From Mesostigma viride (Eukaryota > Streptophyta > Mesostigmatophyceae > Mesostigmatales > Mesostigmataceae): 64,000 bases of DNA. Position 1 is the first letter of the stretch. Every line of letters starts with the position of its first letter. The notes beneath the pieces are model-generated. The model was not told the DNA's origin and searched no databases. It saw only the letters and a program-made list of their open reading frames with translations. Below are positions 20,216-31,233 of this stretch, piece after piece. The stretch lies in assembly GCA_009746045.1 (NCBI GenBank), contig RPFO01000078.1, forward strand, positions 1,645,107 to 1,709,106, written 5' to 3'. A program made the translations under genes and the position numbers.

Positions 20216-23200
20216 CACGGGAACGGGTGTTTCTTTCGCCAACCTCCTCCTCCTTGCGTGGCGGCTTTGCTAATCGACTCAATGCCCACAACTTGAGCAT
20301 CGGGACACCGACGCCCCTTGCAGCGGATCTGAAAAACAGCTCGAAACGAAATTTCGGGAATGAGAACCGCAGCACCTCGCCCGCCGTCAGGAAGCCAGCG
20401 AAAAGGCCTGGCCAGTACGCCGAGAAGAAGTCTGTTGTGGGGACTCATCTTGCTGATGAGGCGTACAACGTAGTTCATCACATGAGGAATGAATCTACCA
20501 AGCGGGCCTCTTTTGAGGAGATTGTTGATGGCTTCAATAAGAGGGCTGACGAGCTCAAGGCGGAGCATTTTGACATTCCGGTGGCCAAGCTTTTGATGAG
20601 CAGCGGCTTGCACAACTGTCGAGGTCTTGGGTGGCTCGGCTGATCGCCCTTTTTGACGACCTGTCGAAATCCGACCATGACAGAGACGTCAAGATCATTT
20701 TGGTGTCAACTCTTTTTTGTGGGGACGACATCGAGAAGGAGTTTTCGGCGGCAGAGTTGGAGAGAATGACGGGTGTCCCCGCGAAGACCATTCTCAAAGT
20801 TCGGGCGATCAGAAAGCAACAGAAGATGGAGTTCCTGACGCGTGCGCTGGCGCGAAAGAAGAGGAAGTTGCCCCAATTTGTAATCGAGTCGATCGCGCAG
20901 GCTTGGACTGATGAGGAGAACTCGCGCGCTTCGCCCCAAGAGAGGGATACCATAAAGACGCACGAACGAGTTGGCAATCGTGCGATTTTGGTTGGTGTCC
21001 AAGGGGCCTACTTCTACCTCACCTCGAAGGAGGACATATATCTCAAGTTTTTAGCGGAGCACACGTACTGGGACAAGAAAAGTCCGCAGTATGAGAAGGA
21101 TGTCGGCATCCATGTCGGATATACGACTTTCTGCAAGTACGCCCCCAAAACCGTCAAGGGGAAGTGGAAGGAGAGAAACGTGTGCGCCTGTGAGACGCAT
21201 ACGGTCATGCAGTCGAAGGTAGCGGCATGGACTAGGTACTGCAAGGCGAAGCACGGCAAGAACTGCAAGTGCGGCGACGAGTGTGAGGGATGTTTAAGGG
21301 CGAGATTGCCTGACGGCACGTGCGGGATGTTCGAAAGCCTGCACACGACCGAATGGGTGAAGCACTTCCATTGCCGTGTGGCGGAGGCGGATGGGGGTAG
21401 TGAGCTGGGGGGTGGGGCAAACTCGGCGAGAAACGAAGAGGAGGAGGGGACAATAATGTGACGGAAGATGAATGGCAGGGGCAAGACCTTGACGATCTTG
21501 AAATAAATGAGAGGATCGTGGAGGATGAGGAAGGGGTGCCAAGGGTAGGGGACCCATCCATGGAGGAGGGGTCTGTCTTTCGCATTCTGAAGAGGGCATG
21601 TATGGAGAACTCGTGTCCCGAGTCCCGGTGTGGCATCAAAGACTGGGTGTTGTGTGACCGGGACAAGAATTCAACAGAACTACTAAATTGGTTCAGATAC
21701 GTGAAGAAGGAGGTAGTGGTTTCCCGACCGGCAGGGGAGGTAAGCGTGTTTGGATTTTGTGACGCAATTATTTCGCAGCGTCATTCTGCAGCGCGATGTT
21801 AATTTAAAGGCTTTTCTGATACTTTATGAATATGTTACTTGCAAATTTACTTCATCCCTTGGTTAAAACAGGACGCGACCGATCGGCGGGTCCCGGAGAA
21901 GGTCAAGCGGCCCGTACAGGAAACGATGAGGTCAACGCCCGCGCAGCTGAGGCTGGCGATTATCGAGAGTTGGGAGGACTTTACCAACCACTGCTTTACG
22001 TCATGGTGGCAGTCGGCAACGATCAAGGACCGGGAGAGGAACATGACTGAGGGGGATGTGCTCGTGCATGGAGATTGGGCCGAGAATTACGAGAACAACA
22101 ACTACGTCCAACTGCAGTCGCAGTACTTTCACAAGACGAGCTTTGTCCTCATGCCCATGATCGTGCGATATTTGCACAATGGTGCGATGGCAAAGCGAAC
22201 GTTCTTTTTTCTCGGGGAAGCCAAGATGAAGCGGGGAGAGCGGGCGCTCGTCTACGCGCTGAGGACAATCATGGAAACCCTGCGCGGACTTGGTGTGGGG
22301 GTGAAGAGGATGTTCATGTGCTCTGACAACTGCTCATCCCAGTTCAAGTCCAAGTACGTGGTTAACGCCGTCTTCCGCCTCCTCATGCAGGATCCCGACT
22401 TGGAATCCTTCGAGTACCACTACTTGGGTGAGCAGCACGGGAAGGGGGAGGTGGATGGTCAGGGAGCGAAGTTCAAGTGCATTGTGAGGAACATGCAATG
22501 CATTCCTGAGAACCAGGGCATCGTTACAGGGCGCCAGATCGTCAAGTACATGCGGGACAGCTGGGAAGGAGGCAAAACCACGAGCAGGGAGTCGGCCCGC
22601 GCTCGGGCAGAGGGCGTCCACCGTCATTTCTTTCATTTTCCTGAGGTGCGAAACTCAATTTTTCTTGAACTTGATTGAGGTATCTCTGCAGAGTGACCTT
22701 TTGCCCATTTGCATTTTATTATTTGATAATGCTAAAAGAACTGGTATGAATTAGCGTCTTATATAGTGAAAAATGCATGCAAAGCACTTTCAAAGGGGTA
22801 TCTCTGCAGAGTGACCCTTCATGTGTACTTGATCTATTGACACATACCAACTTTCCGTTTCTGACATTCTCCCTCATTGCAGGACCTCGACTCCGGCGCC
22901 CGTATGATACCGACGCGTGTCGAGGCCATCAAGCAAGCGCACTGGTGGCGCCTGGACAAGTCTGACCCGGGGCTCCTGATGATGAGGCGTTTTTCGTGCT
23001 ACTGCCCAGCCTGCCTAGCTAACAGGTGGGAGGAGTGCCGGACCGAGTGGACACATATCGAGGAATTTAACGATGAGGGCCAAACGATGAAAACTTTCCG
23101 CCTGATGCCGCCAACGCAGCCCATACCTCCGGTTCGCCAGCTGACGCGGGCGGAACTGCTGAAGGATCAAAGGGATGCCATTGGCAGGCAGATGCGCATG

Positions 23201-23626
23201 TATGATTACATCGCAGTTCCGTCAGACAGAGAGGACGTGAACCACAATTCCGCCCACCCTTTTTGGGTGATGCAGGTGGTGAGGGAGGCCTCAGTGCTGG
23301 AGAAGGAGGAGGTTAGGTGGGTTGAGGGACAAAACGGACGGCAGAAGGAGATTTTCTTGCCCGGCCACGCCGTTCTGGCGGTTCGGCTGTGGAAGCGAGA
23401 TATGCATGACCCCCTGCATTTTACTCTGGATTTGGCTGATTGGCCGGAGTCCCGCCCAGCCGACCTGGTCGATTGCTATCTGTGCATCTCCGCTGCTCTT
23501 CCGCTCCAGTGCATGGTCCTTGGCAACCAAAGGCAAGCCTACGTTGATATGAGCAAGGAGCTTGACGCGTGGCTAACCGCTCTTGTACGCAACCAGCAAG
23601 CCCCGGAGGGGCTGCCACCGGCTTAA
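20216..23626 (+). CDS. DDE-like transposase of a family common in animal genomes
   Basis: Exons are 20216-21739, 21872-22645 and 22883-23626; both introns (132 and 237 bp) are GT-AG and phase 0. The acceptor TTTCTGCAG at 20,215 implies a 5' exon I could not place. Motifs in order: SRASPQERDT; HVGYTTFCKYAPK with NVCACETH; a Cys cluster (CKCGDECEGC); HGDWAENY (candidate first Asp); CSDNCSSQFKSKY (second Asp); EQHGKGEVDGQGAKFK; and a late CYCPACLANRWEEC finger. I recognise this order from uncharacterised transposase-like proteins in fish, arthropods and cnidarians; catalysis is inferred. Two one-base deletions break the frame, near 20,594 and near 21,445 in a G-rich run; restoring one base at each joins consistent protein, so they may be sequencing errors. 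Intron 2 holds two short palindromes. Confidence 0.75.
22678..22700. repeat. Dispersed short palindrome, intron copy
   Basis: AGGTATCTCTGCAGAGTGACC lies in intron 2 of the DDE-like gene, about 30 bp past the donor. A second copy is at 22,794-22,818 in the same intron. Confidence 0.75.
22794..22818. repeat. Dispersed short palindrome, intron copy
   Basis: GGGTATCTCTGCAGAGTGAC plus CC lies about 65 bp before the acceptor at 22,882 and shares the core of the upstream copy. Confidence 0.75.
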
Positions 23627-23631
23627 ACTTT

Positions 23632-23658
23632 CGGGGACGCTCCGCAGCGCCACCCCTA
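23632..23658. repeat. Palindrome variant directly after the DDE-like gene
   Basis: GGGGACGCTCCGCAGCGCCA begins within 10 bp of the stop codon. Nearly the same sequence recurs at 24,115-24,140, about 70 bp before the next open frame, so the pair frames the intergenic stretch. Confidence 0.6.
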
Positions 23659-24212
23659 CGGATCTTTAAGCCTGGGCTTTATTCGCCTACGGTTGGGACA
23701 GTGTTTATTCGTGTTTATATATTTTTGGAGAACTGTTTTTTCATATGTTACATAGATGACAAGTGGCTGGGAACATTGTTAGCCTCGGTAGTGACAAATT
23801 TTAGTATATTTCCGTGTCGAAATGGCGAGTATTTTATTTAACTTGTACAATAATTTTTCGAATTACAAATTTATAATTTGGTTTGACCTAAAAATCATGT
23901 CGTCACTCAAATATGTAGTTGCTGTGTAGGACTTTCCGTCTGCAAATTGGTTCGTACTAATTTCGAATGTCACAACAATGTTACTGTACTAAGGCCTCTT
24001 TGGTAGATGTCTTAAAACACAAATTCGCTCCGGAAGTGCCAAAGTACCTTGCTTGTAACCGGACTAGTTACGAATTGTGATTGGAAGGTTGTCCCCTACA
24101 ACCACAAGGAATAGAGGGGACGCTCCGCAGCGCCACCCATACGACAGTCCGGACCGGGCTTTGCTGAAATAATTTTCTCACTCGCAACTTAGCCATCAAA
24201 CTCACTTTTACG

Positions 24213-24685
24213 ATGGAGCGCGCCGATGTTTTTGGTTCGCAGCATACATATGTGCATGTCGATAAAAAGGAGCATGCGGCCAACATGTATGTTGAAATCG
24301 ACTCCCCCCCCACGACTTCCCACGCTCCCTGCGGGGACCGTTTGGAGGTTGGGGTTCAGGTGTCATTGCGTTCGGAAACGGGATGATCGACCTGATGCCC
24401 CCAGATTCAGATTTGGCGCCTGCCCCCCGTGTTCCGGGTAAGGCCAGGGTGGTGCAATGCCTCCAGAAGGAGGGCACGGAAATTTCGCCCAATGTCTCGG
24501 CTGTGCGCCTCCGGGCTGAGGCCCAGCATGAGTTCTTGAATGCGGCGGAAATAGGTGGGGCCGTATGGGCCCCCAAACAATTTTCCAACGAGCCTCCAAA
24601 TTTCGTGGGGGACTTGTACAAGGGAGCGTACAAGTTTCGTGACATTGAGATCGATGGATGGGGGTCATTTCTCCAGGAAAAGTGA
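24213..24685 (+). pseudogene. Small unknown ORF with an internal frameshift
   Basis: An ATG at 24,213 opens MERADVFGSQHTYVHVDKKE and runs to a stop at 24,384. A second frame, open across that point, gives GNGMIDLMPPDSDLAPAPRV and continues to 24,685. One slip near 24,300-24,350 (a CCCCCCC run lies at 24,304) would join them into one protein of about 157 residues. No family is recognised. It follows the DDE-like gene on the same strand and may be that element's second gene, but that is inference. Confidence 0.35.
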
Positions 24686-24689
24686 ATGC

Positions 24690-25027
24690 CGGTCCCATTT
24701 GGCAAATATAATCGATGATTAATTCCATGCAACATTTTGCGTTGGTCAAATGTGTAAATTTGCATTATTAATCGATTCAATAAAATTATGGGGGTGGGTA
24801 TACCCACCATTTGATGGTTGAAAGTACTACTAGCTTCGTCGATTAACTCTTCTCAACATGGTCCTCTAGTCGACTAGGAATGTACCAATCCATCAGGGTA
24901 TCGAGAAACTTGTTATGCCGAAACACTCCGGTCGAAAATTTCGTGCCACCTGCAGGCAATCAAAAAGCGCACGCGGACCGACGGAAAAGAGTAGTTAGTT
25001 ACGAAATTAAAAAAACGACAAAAAGTG
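24690..25027. other. Intergenic DNA with a perfect palindrome and a direct repeat
   Basis: GGTGGGTATACCCACC (24793-24808) is a perfect 16-bp palindrome. A direct repeat of ~50 bp (around 24,984 and 25,046; GAAAAGAGTAGTTNGTTACG) leads into the LINE remnant. No gene is seen. Confidence 0.5.
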
Positions 25028-26017
25028 TCACACGCGGCCCGGCGGGAAAGAGTAGTTTGTTACGAAGTTAAAAAAACGACGAAAAGTGTCACACTTTTCG
25101 GAACATTCGAAGTGGGCCCGGCCCCATATCCATGCCATCTGGTTGGCTGTGAGGCTCGCGTCCCGTAATCCCGTGATGCCGAAAATAACCGTAGATAGTG
25201 TGACGGTGGTGGGGGGAGCTGTAATAGCCATCCACTTGGCCCATATACCCAGCAGCCATTGCCAAACCCCTGCGAGTTGGCAGTCCAGAAATCTGTGCTC
25301 AATTGTTTCATCTGGAAAGTTGCATAAGCACGCCGCCGCGTGGGAGTACCGGTGGTGCAATTGGGAATTGACCCCGATGGCCCGATGCATAAGCAGGTGC
25401 TGGACGTCGGTGGCCCGTTTGTCAACCAATGGGTGATCAACTGCCAAGGTAATGTTCTTGATCCAGGTGTAGCCCGGCCACTCGGGGTGCCAGCGCAGGC
25501 GACCCGGGTGCATCCTATGATTTTTATGTAGAAGTAGCCGGTATCCCCAGTCTGCCGTGTACTCGAAAAGGCACTTCGTCATGGGGGTGCCGCCAGATGT
25601 GAGGACCCACCCAAATTCTAGCGGGTCTAGAGCAAGCGTGTCCAGTCGCCCCTTGCCAACATGTAGCCATGTGGTGTCGCGTATCACTGTGGTGGGGTCC
25701 AAGGGTAACATGCACGCCTGTGACAGTGACCACGGGACCACTCGAATGCGGTGACATTGAAATGCTGGAATGTAGGCGTACGATGTAATCAATTTGCCGA
25801 GAAGTCCTTGACCGTCGGGTGTCTCCTGGAGCAATTGTATGGTAACGCCCGTCGACGCGACCGCAACGATGCAGCCCTTATGTATGGACGTGTCGCGATC
25901 CGGGTAATAGCTCACCCATTCCCCGACTTGTAGGGGTTTGCGTGGGGTTGTCATGAGGGTATGCCATCCTGCGGGAATTGCTTGTAGAAGGTTGTCCCAA
26001 GCTGGTCGGCTGGGCAT
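25028..26017 (-). pseudogene. LINE remnant: C-terminal zinc-binding part of a reverse transcriptase polyprotein
   Basis: A 329-codon frame without recognisable RT motifs ends with ACLCNFPDETIEHRFLDCQL followed by AGVWQWLLGIWAKW. The spacing C-x-C, ET-x-x-H, C-x-x-A-x-x-W is that of the zf-RVT domain found at the C-terminus of many plant and algal non-LTR elements. The N-terminal part (GEWVSYYPD, then YRLLLHKNHRMHPGRLRWHP) is unassigned. It is of a different family from the other LINEs here. No tail or target duplication was found; an old fragment is likely. Confidence 0.6.
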
Positions 26018-27072
26018 GTTTGCGATCCACGCACGTCTAGGTTGGTCTCATCTGCGCGGCTGCGCCACACAACAGGATCCAGGCCTATCCAGGCGTGCAA
26101 CTGACGTGTCGTAGAGCAGAATAGTAGTAGAAAGTTCAGTTCAGTGGGTAGTAGGGATAGTTACCGCAAATAGGAGTCCGAGGGGGGAACCATGGTACCG
26201 GCTCTCGGGCTTGCCGGCGGCGGCCCGCGGGTACCACGGTATTGGACGCTACCACGGTACCAGCAGCGTTGGGTGCCGGTTGCGGTCCACGCGTCGTGGT
26301 TGGACCGCGGGCCCAGCCTTTTTTGTCAGGCGGTGGCGGTTTTGGGGACCGCGGACCCTTGGCTGGATGCCACCCCTCCTCTGTCATCTCGGTGGCTGGC
26401 TGGTCAGTGGTCACTGTAATTCTGCGGTGCAAATAGCGTCGTATTTGGGAACCACGCGGCGCCAGCACACATTTCCGATCCAGGGGCGTCCTGACTAGTT
26501 TGAACAACCTGGGAGTACTTTGAGTCAAAGTCCTCTCGATACAGTACGGCTCTCGTACAGGTTTGTATTCTACTTGCGTGGTGCGCTGCTGGCGAGACCG
26601 GCTCCGCATGTCCCTGAGATCCTGCGAACGGCGATCCGACCCCGACGTGGGGTCCAGTGACTCCCGAGTCCCGAGTCCAGACTCCAGAGCGGTCACAGCC
26701 TAGCCTTCTCGTTTTCTGCTCATGGGCACTGCACTCCAGCTGCGACCGCACTCCAGGACGCTCAATTCATGCCAATGCTCGGCGAGCCTTTCCAAAAACT
26801 TTTTCTCCTCGGGAGTTTTCTGACAAGACGGTGTTATTTCACTACTGGTTTTCGATGAAAGGATAATGTTGTGGCCTATCCGCCGGAGTGCTGCCGGTTA
26901 AATGGCTATGGTGGTTGGAATTCGCTTGCAAGGACCTTGGAAGGTTATGCTGATTTAGTCTAGGTTATCATTCTTCTTATCGGCCGTGCCAGCGCTGGCC
27001 ACAGCCGCCGGGCACATGTTGTGTTCACCCTCGTGTAAGGAAACTTACTCGAGCAATAACAGTCTACCGCGA
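26018..27072. other. Upstream region of the GT29 gene; no supported gene
   Basis: It contains repeated GGTACC/CCACGG words around 26,190-26,290. A minus-strand frame over 26,136-26,696 is rich in Pro/Arg/Thr, low-complexity and has no homologous-looking region, so I do not call it. Confidence 0.45.
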
Positions 27073-30000
27073 ATGAAGCATCTTTGGGTAGCTGTGGGGA
27101 TTTCGCTACTGCTGGTCCATATGCAGATTTCCGTCACGTCTGGCATGCCGGAAGTCAAGTCGCCCGAGGAATGCGAGGCGGACCATCTGGATAGGCTGGA
27201 AGATTTCAAACGCTGGCTTGGCTCACACCATGTGTCTGTACAGGAAAAGCATAAACGATTGGAGCAGTTGCTTGAGGAAATGTTGCTTTGTTACCAGCAC
27301 GAGGCGGAGAAGTCTAACAAGAAAATAGAATGCGAACTGGGCGAGAATGGCCGCCTTTTGAACATTAATGAGAACATCCTGCTGGTCGGCAACGGTGCTA
27401 GCGTTACGCAACATCACAATGGCCATCTCATCGACCAGTTTGACGAGGTGATGCGGTTCAACAACATCCGCGTTCGGGGGTTTGAGAATATCGTTGGCCG
27501 CAAGACAACCATCGCCTTCATTGGCTCTGTTTACGAGATTTGTCCTTGCTCCGAGCAGCACAAACGGCTTGGCATCAAGTCCGTAGAATGCTGCGACGAT
27601 GACATGGCAGAGAAGTTCTGGTCCAATTTCGACAATACACAGGATCTCAAGGTCATCTCGGCTAGTTCTCGCATTCCCGCGTTCCTGTTCACAGCACCGT
27701 CTGCGCCTTTAGGCGTGCGGACGATGCGCAACGTGTACCGGTTTCAGCCCTGGCCACTGGGGAAGCTTGCAAACAAGGTAATGTCTTGCCATCGCCCTTC
27801 TCCAGTTTTGTAGGTTTGTATGAGCCCATATTGCAGCTCTCTATCTTTACAGTTTGTGTGGCTTTGTGTCTGGCTAGTAGTAGATTTTTCTGGAATCGCC
27901 GTCTGAGCGTCACAGCGCCATTTTGTGGATCTCAGTCGTTGTGGATTACGCCCGTCGCTGCTTGCTGGTGCACATTTGGTTGCTTGAGGATGTGTCCACG
28001 CTGGCTGCGTGCTGGCAGCCGGTTTCCCTGCACATCCGTGTCAAAGTGGCCTGGCCACGCATGGGACCCATGCCGTAACCGTTGTTGTTGTTGCCTTGGT
28101 TGCTTGCTAGCACGGACGCCAGCTGGCATGCGCATCGCTACCCTCCTGATTGGGACATCGCTCTCCCCCCCCCCCCCTCCCACACGCACACAGACACACA
28201 CATACTCGTTTGTGTGTTGCCATTGATCAAACCCTTTGCTGTTCCCCCGCTCCTTGCCCCTCCCTTGCGCGTTGTTGTTTTCCGGACCTTGTTGCCCTCA
28301 CTGAGCAAGGCATTGATTAACCTCCCCTTCCTCCTCACGGACTTTTTCTTTTCCTCTCTGGCATCTTTGCACTTCACTTTCTGCCCCTCCCTGCTGACCT
28401 TTTCTCCCCCCCTTGCAGGCCTCCTCACCCCCTCGTTGCCAGCCTGTTTGCCCCCCCTCTGTCCCCCTTCCCCCCCCCCCCCCCCCGCCTCCCCCCTCAT
28501 CCAGGTGCTTGACAAGCTGCAGAAGTACGAGAAGGGGATCAAAGCGCGCTTCAACTCCAAGACTGTTCTGCGCAACGGCATGTACTGCATCATCCTGCTC
28601 ATCGAGTGCGGCATCCGCCCGACGCTCGCGGGCTTTGACATCAACTACGACCCTAACCAGGGCTACGTCCACCACTACTACCCACTGGACAACGAGCCTG
28701 TGCAGAAGTTCACGGTGCGTGTACACGTTGTTTGGTACAAGGCAGACAAGTGTCGGGGATTGCAATGGACGCAAGGGGGGGGGGGGGGGGGAATGGTTGT
28801 GTTTGGGATTGCAGTTAGTGGATTGTTGATTGTTGATTCTCATGCATGGGAACAGCTTCCATCCTTGTGGCGAGAGGTCGAAAGCACAGCAACATCGGCG
28901 GGGCCCGTGCAGGTTTATTTCTCCGCGCACACTTGTCTGTCTTGAACAAGATGTTGAGGTAGTCAGCTTTGCGCAGGATGGGGGCAATGTAGTATCGTTT
29001 TTCGCAGCCCATGTGGTCCTTGTTGACCCCATCTATGATTTGTTTCCCTTTCAGTCCGGAGCACCTGATAGACGAAACATTCTTTTTCAAGAAAGTGACA
29101 GGGGGTGGAAGCCAGTATTTGTGGCTGCCACCGGGTGACAGCAACTGCTCAAACTAAGTTGACGTGAAGCAACAAGCAGCGGCTGGGGCGGCCGGAGACG
29201 CAAGTTCTGAGGTCCGGTTGATGCATGTTACGCAACTTTTCACCCTTGCCAGGTTCCATCTAATATCTGATTCCCTGACCGAGTTCAAGATCTTCATAGC
29301 TGAGCGAGTTGATACGCAGTGTGGCTGGTGCAGAGGGAGACGAGTGCATTTGGTCGTCTCGCCCCACGCAATTGTCTAGCATCCCTTGCCACCCCTCACC
29401 GCGTGCCTAAATCGTTACTCCCTGACAAGAGCCCTTGTGCAATTTTTTGTTGTACTCTTTGTAGTTGATTAATTTTTTGCTGTATTTTTCACTTGCAGCA
29501 CCTGCTCTACGTTTTTGTTTGCCCCTCGCCTCGTGCTGTGATCCCTGCACTGTAACCACAGCCCTTGCTCGGTTGAAGAGTAACGTCATCCTTGCGCAGT
29601 GAAGATTTAGCAACCCTTCTGTGTGCTGCTATTGCACGCTGGCCTCGCCCGCAGGGCCAGGGCGCAGCAGCGGTTGCCATGCGCCTAGTATTGGTCATTC
29701 CACCTCATGTTCATGTTCTTGTTCTTGTACAACCTATTTGTGCCGTGCCGCGTACCCTAATCACTCTACATCCTTACCAGGGTCGAGGCGCGATCGCGGC
29801 GGCCAAGGAGCATGAGAAGGGCTACCACGACTTCGACGTCGAGGGCCAGGTGCTGCGGGAGCTGCTGGCGGCAAATGTTATCATGCAGATGGACGCCTCC
29901 AAAGGGAATGACGAGGAGGAGCAGCAGCAGGAGGAGGAGGAGGAGCCGGATATCCCCACGGAGGACAACGAGGAGGACGTGCTGGGGGAAGAGGAGAGCA

Positions 30001-30092
30001 GGGATAGCGTGGTGGAGGAAACGAGCGACGGCGACTCCTTTGGGTTCGGCGCCAGGAGGCACATGATAGATAACTACAATAACTTCCGGTGA
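27073..30092 (+). CDS. GT29 sialyltransferase-like glycosyltransferase (408 aa, three exons)
   Basis: Family members transfer sialic acid or a related sugar from a CMP-sugar to glycans in the Golgi lumen; the algal substrate is unknown. ATG 27,073 is chosen because it opens a hydrophobic N-terminal segment (residues ~4-20, VAVGISLLLVHMQISV), a signal anchor. Exons are 27073-27777, 28505-28714 and 29781-30092, all phase 0, GT-AG. Motif L is at ~101-145 (NILLVGNGASVTQHHNGHLI, then DQFDEVMRFNN). Motif S is at ~258-281 (RNGMYCIILLIECGIRPTLA, then GFD), followed by HHYYPLDN. Motif VS is H321-x4-E326 (YHDFDVEGQVL). Odd: ~65 residues past motif VS form an acidic Glu/Gln/Asp tail before the stop. All motifs are intact, so activity is plausible. 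Confidence 0.9.
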
Positions 30093-31124
30093 GCCTGACG
30101 GGGGTGGGGAGGGGCATCCTGCCCAACGCAAGCGGTATCCAGTATGCCGCCGGGGTGAAGGGGCTCTGTGGGGCCAACAGGGCGTCGGAAATGCTGGCAT
30201 GGTCTTGGCGTCTTTCTGGCACAGGCGCTTGGGTTGGGGACCTCTTGTAGGTGGCGACGTGGCAGCTGGGGGCGGCGGGTAGATCTGCCCCCAAACCTTC
30301 AACGGTCTTGGAGCTGTTCAACGTGGGCCGTGCGATGCCAAGAGAGGCGTGCCGCTCATGCCCCAGGGCACGTGGTGGCTCATTCGGCCACAGCGGCACG
30401 GCGGTCCCTTTGATGGGCTTGAAAGAAAAGAAAATTGTCTGCAGGCTGGTGGCAGCTGTGCGCATGGTCGGTTGCCTCTTCTTTTCGGTATGACCCTGGT
30501 CTTGTGTTTGGCAAGCCAGTTCCACGGGCATTTCTTTTCACAGGGTGCCTGTGGCTTGTAGTCCAATAATCTAGCTTGACTATGGAATTTATTATTAAGT
30601 GATAAAATTTTAGTGAGACAACCGCCGGCCTGCCGACCCAACCGACGCGCCAACTGGCTGGGCAGGCCCACACGAGAAATTGCCACGTGTCAGCATGCCG
30701 CTACGCCAACAAGCCAGCAGTGTGCACTGTTGACGACTGCTGGCCGCGATTTTTGCAGTTGATTATCACGTCCGGTCGGTCCGGACAGGCTTTATATGTG
30801 CCATCGAAGTGCGTACCTTGATAGCTAGATTTCTTTTGCAATGGCAGGCGCTCAATGGATATTTGATGCTTAAGAGTAACACAGTATCAGCGCTTTTGCG
30901 AGGCCGGGCTTGGCTACAATACTGACCATGTGCCTATCGGCATTGGATTCATTCGTAGTGCCAGACAGGCTTATCTGCCAGCGAAGTGCGTAACTACTAG
31001 CTAGATTTCTCATGCAATGGCAGGCGCTCGATAGATGGTTGATTAACTCGCGTTAGCACATTTATAACGCAATTTTTTGCGTTATAACACTTTATTTCAA
31101 TTAAACACATCTAATGAAGCAAGC
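30093..31124. other. Region downstream of GT29, with a direct repeat
   Basis: Two ~80-bp direct repeats lie at about 30,787-30,866 and 30,963-31,041 (both contain GCAATGGCAGGCGCTC and GCTAGATTTCT). Part of this sequence recurs at 39,342-39,420. A palindrome ATAACGCAATTTTTTGCGTTAT follows at 31,063. No gene is seen. Confidence 0.6.
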
Positions 31125-31233
31125 ATGATATGGACTAACACGATGATATAATTTTCAGCCGCCATCGCCCAAGATTTAGCGCAATATCATAAAACGCAGC
31201 GCAGGCAGGGATCGTATTTTCCGGAAAGTAGCC

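Noticed and set aside
26136-26751. Minus-strand protein of ~186 residues upstream of GT29
   Set aside because: The composition is low-complexity Pro/Arg/Thr, an overlapping frame is equally open and there is no motif or splice support.
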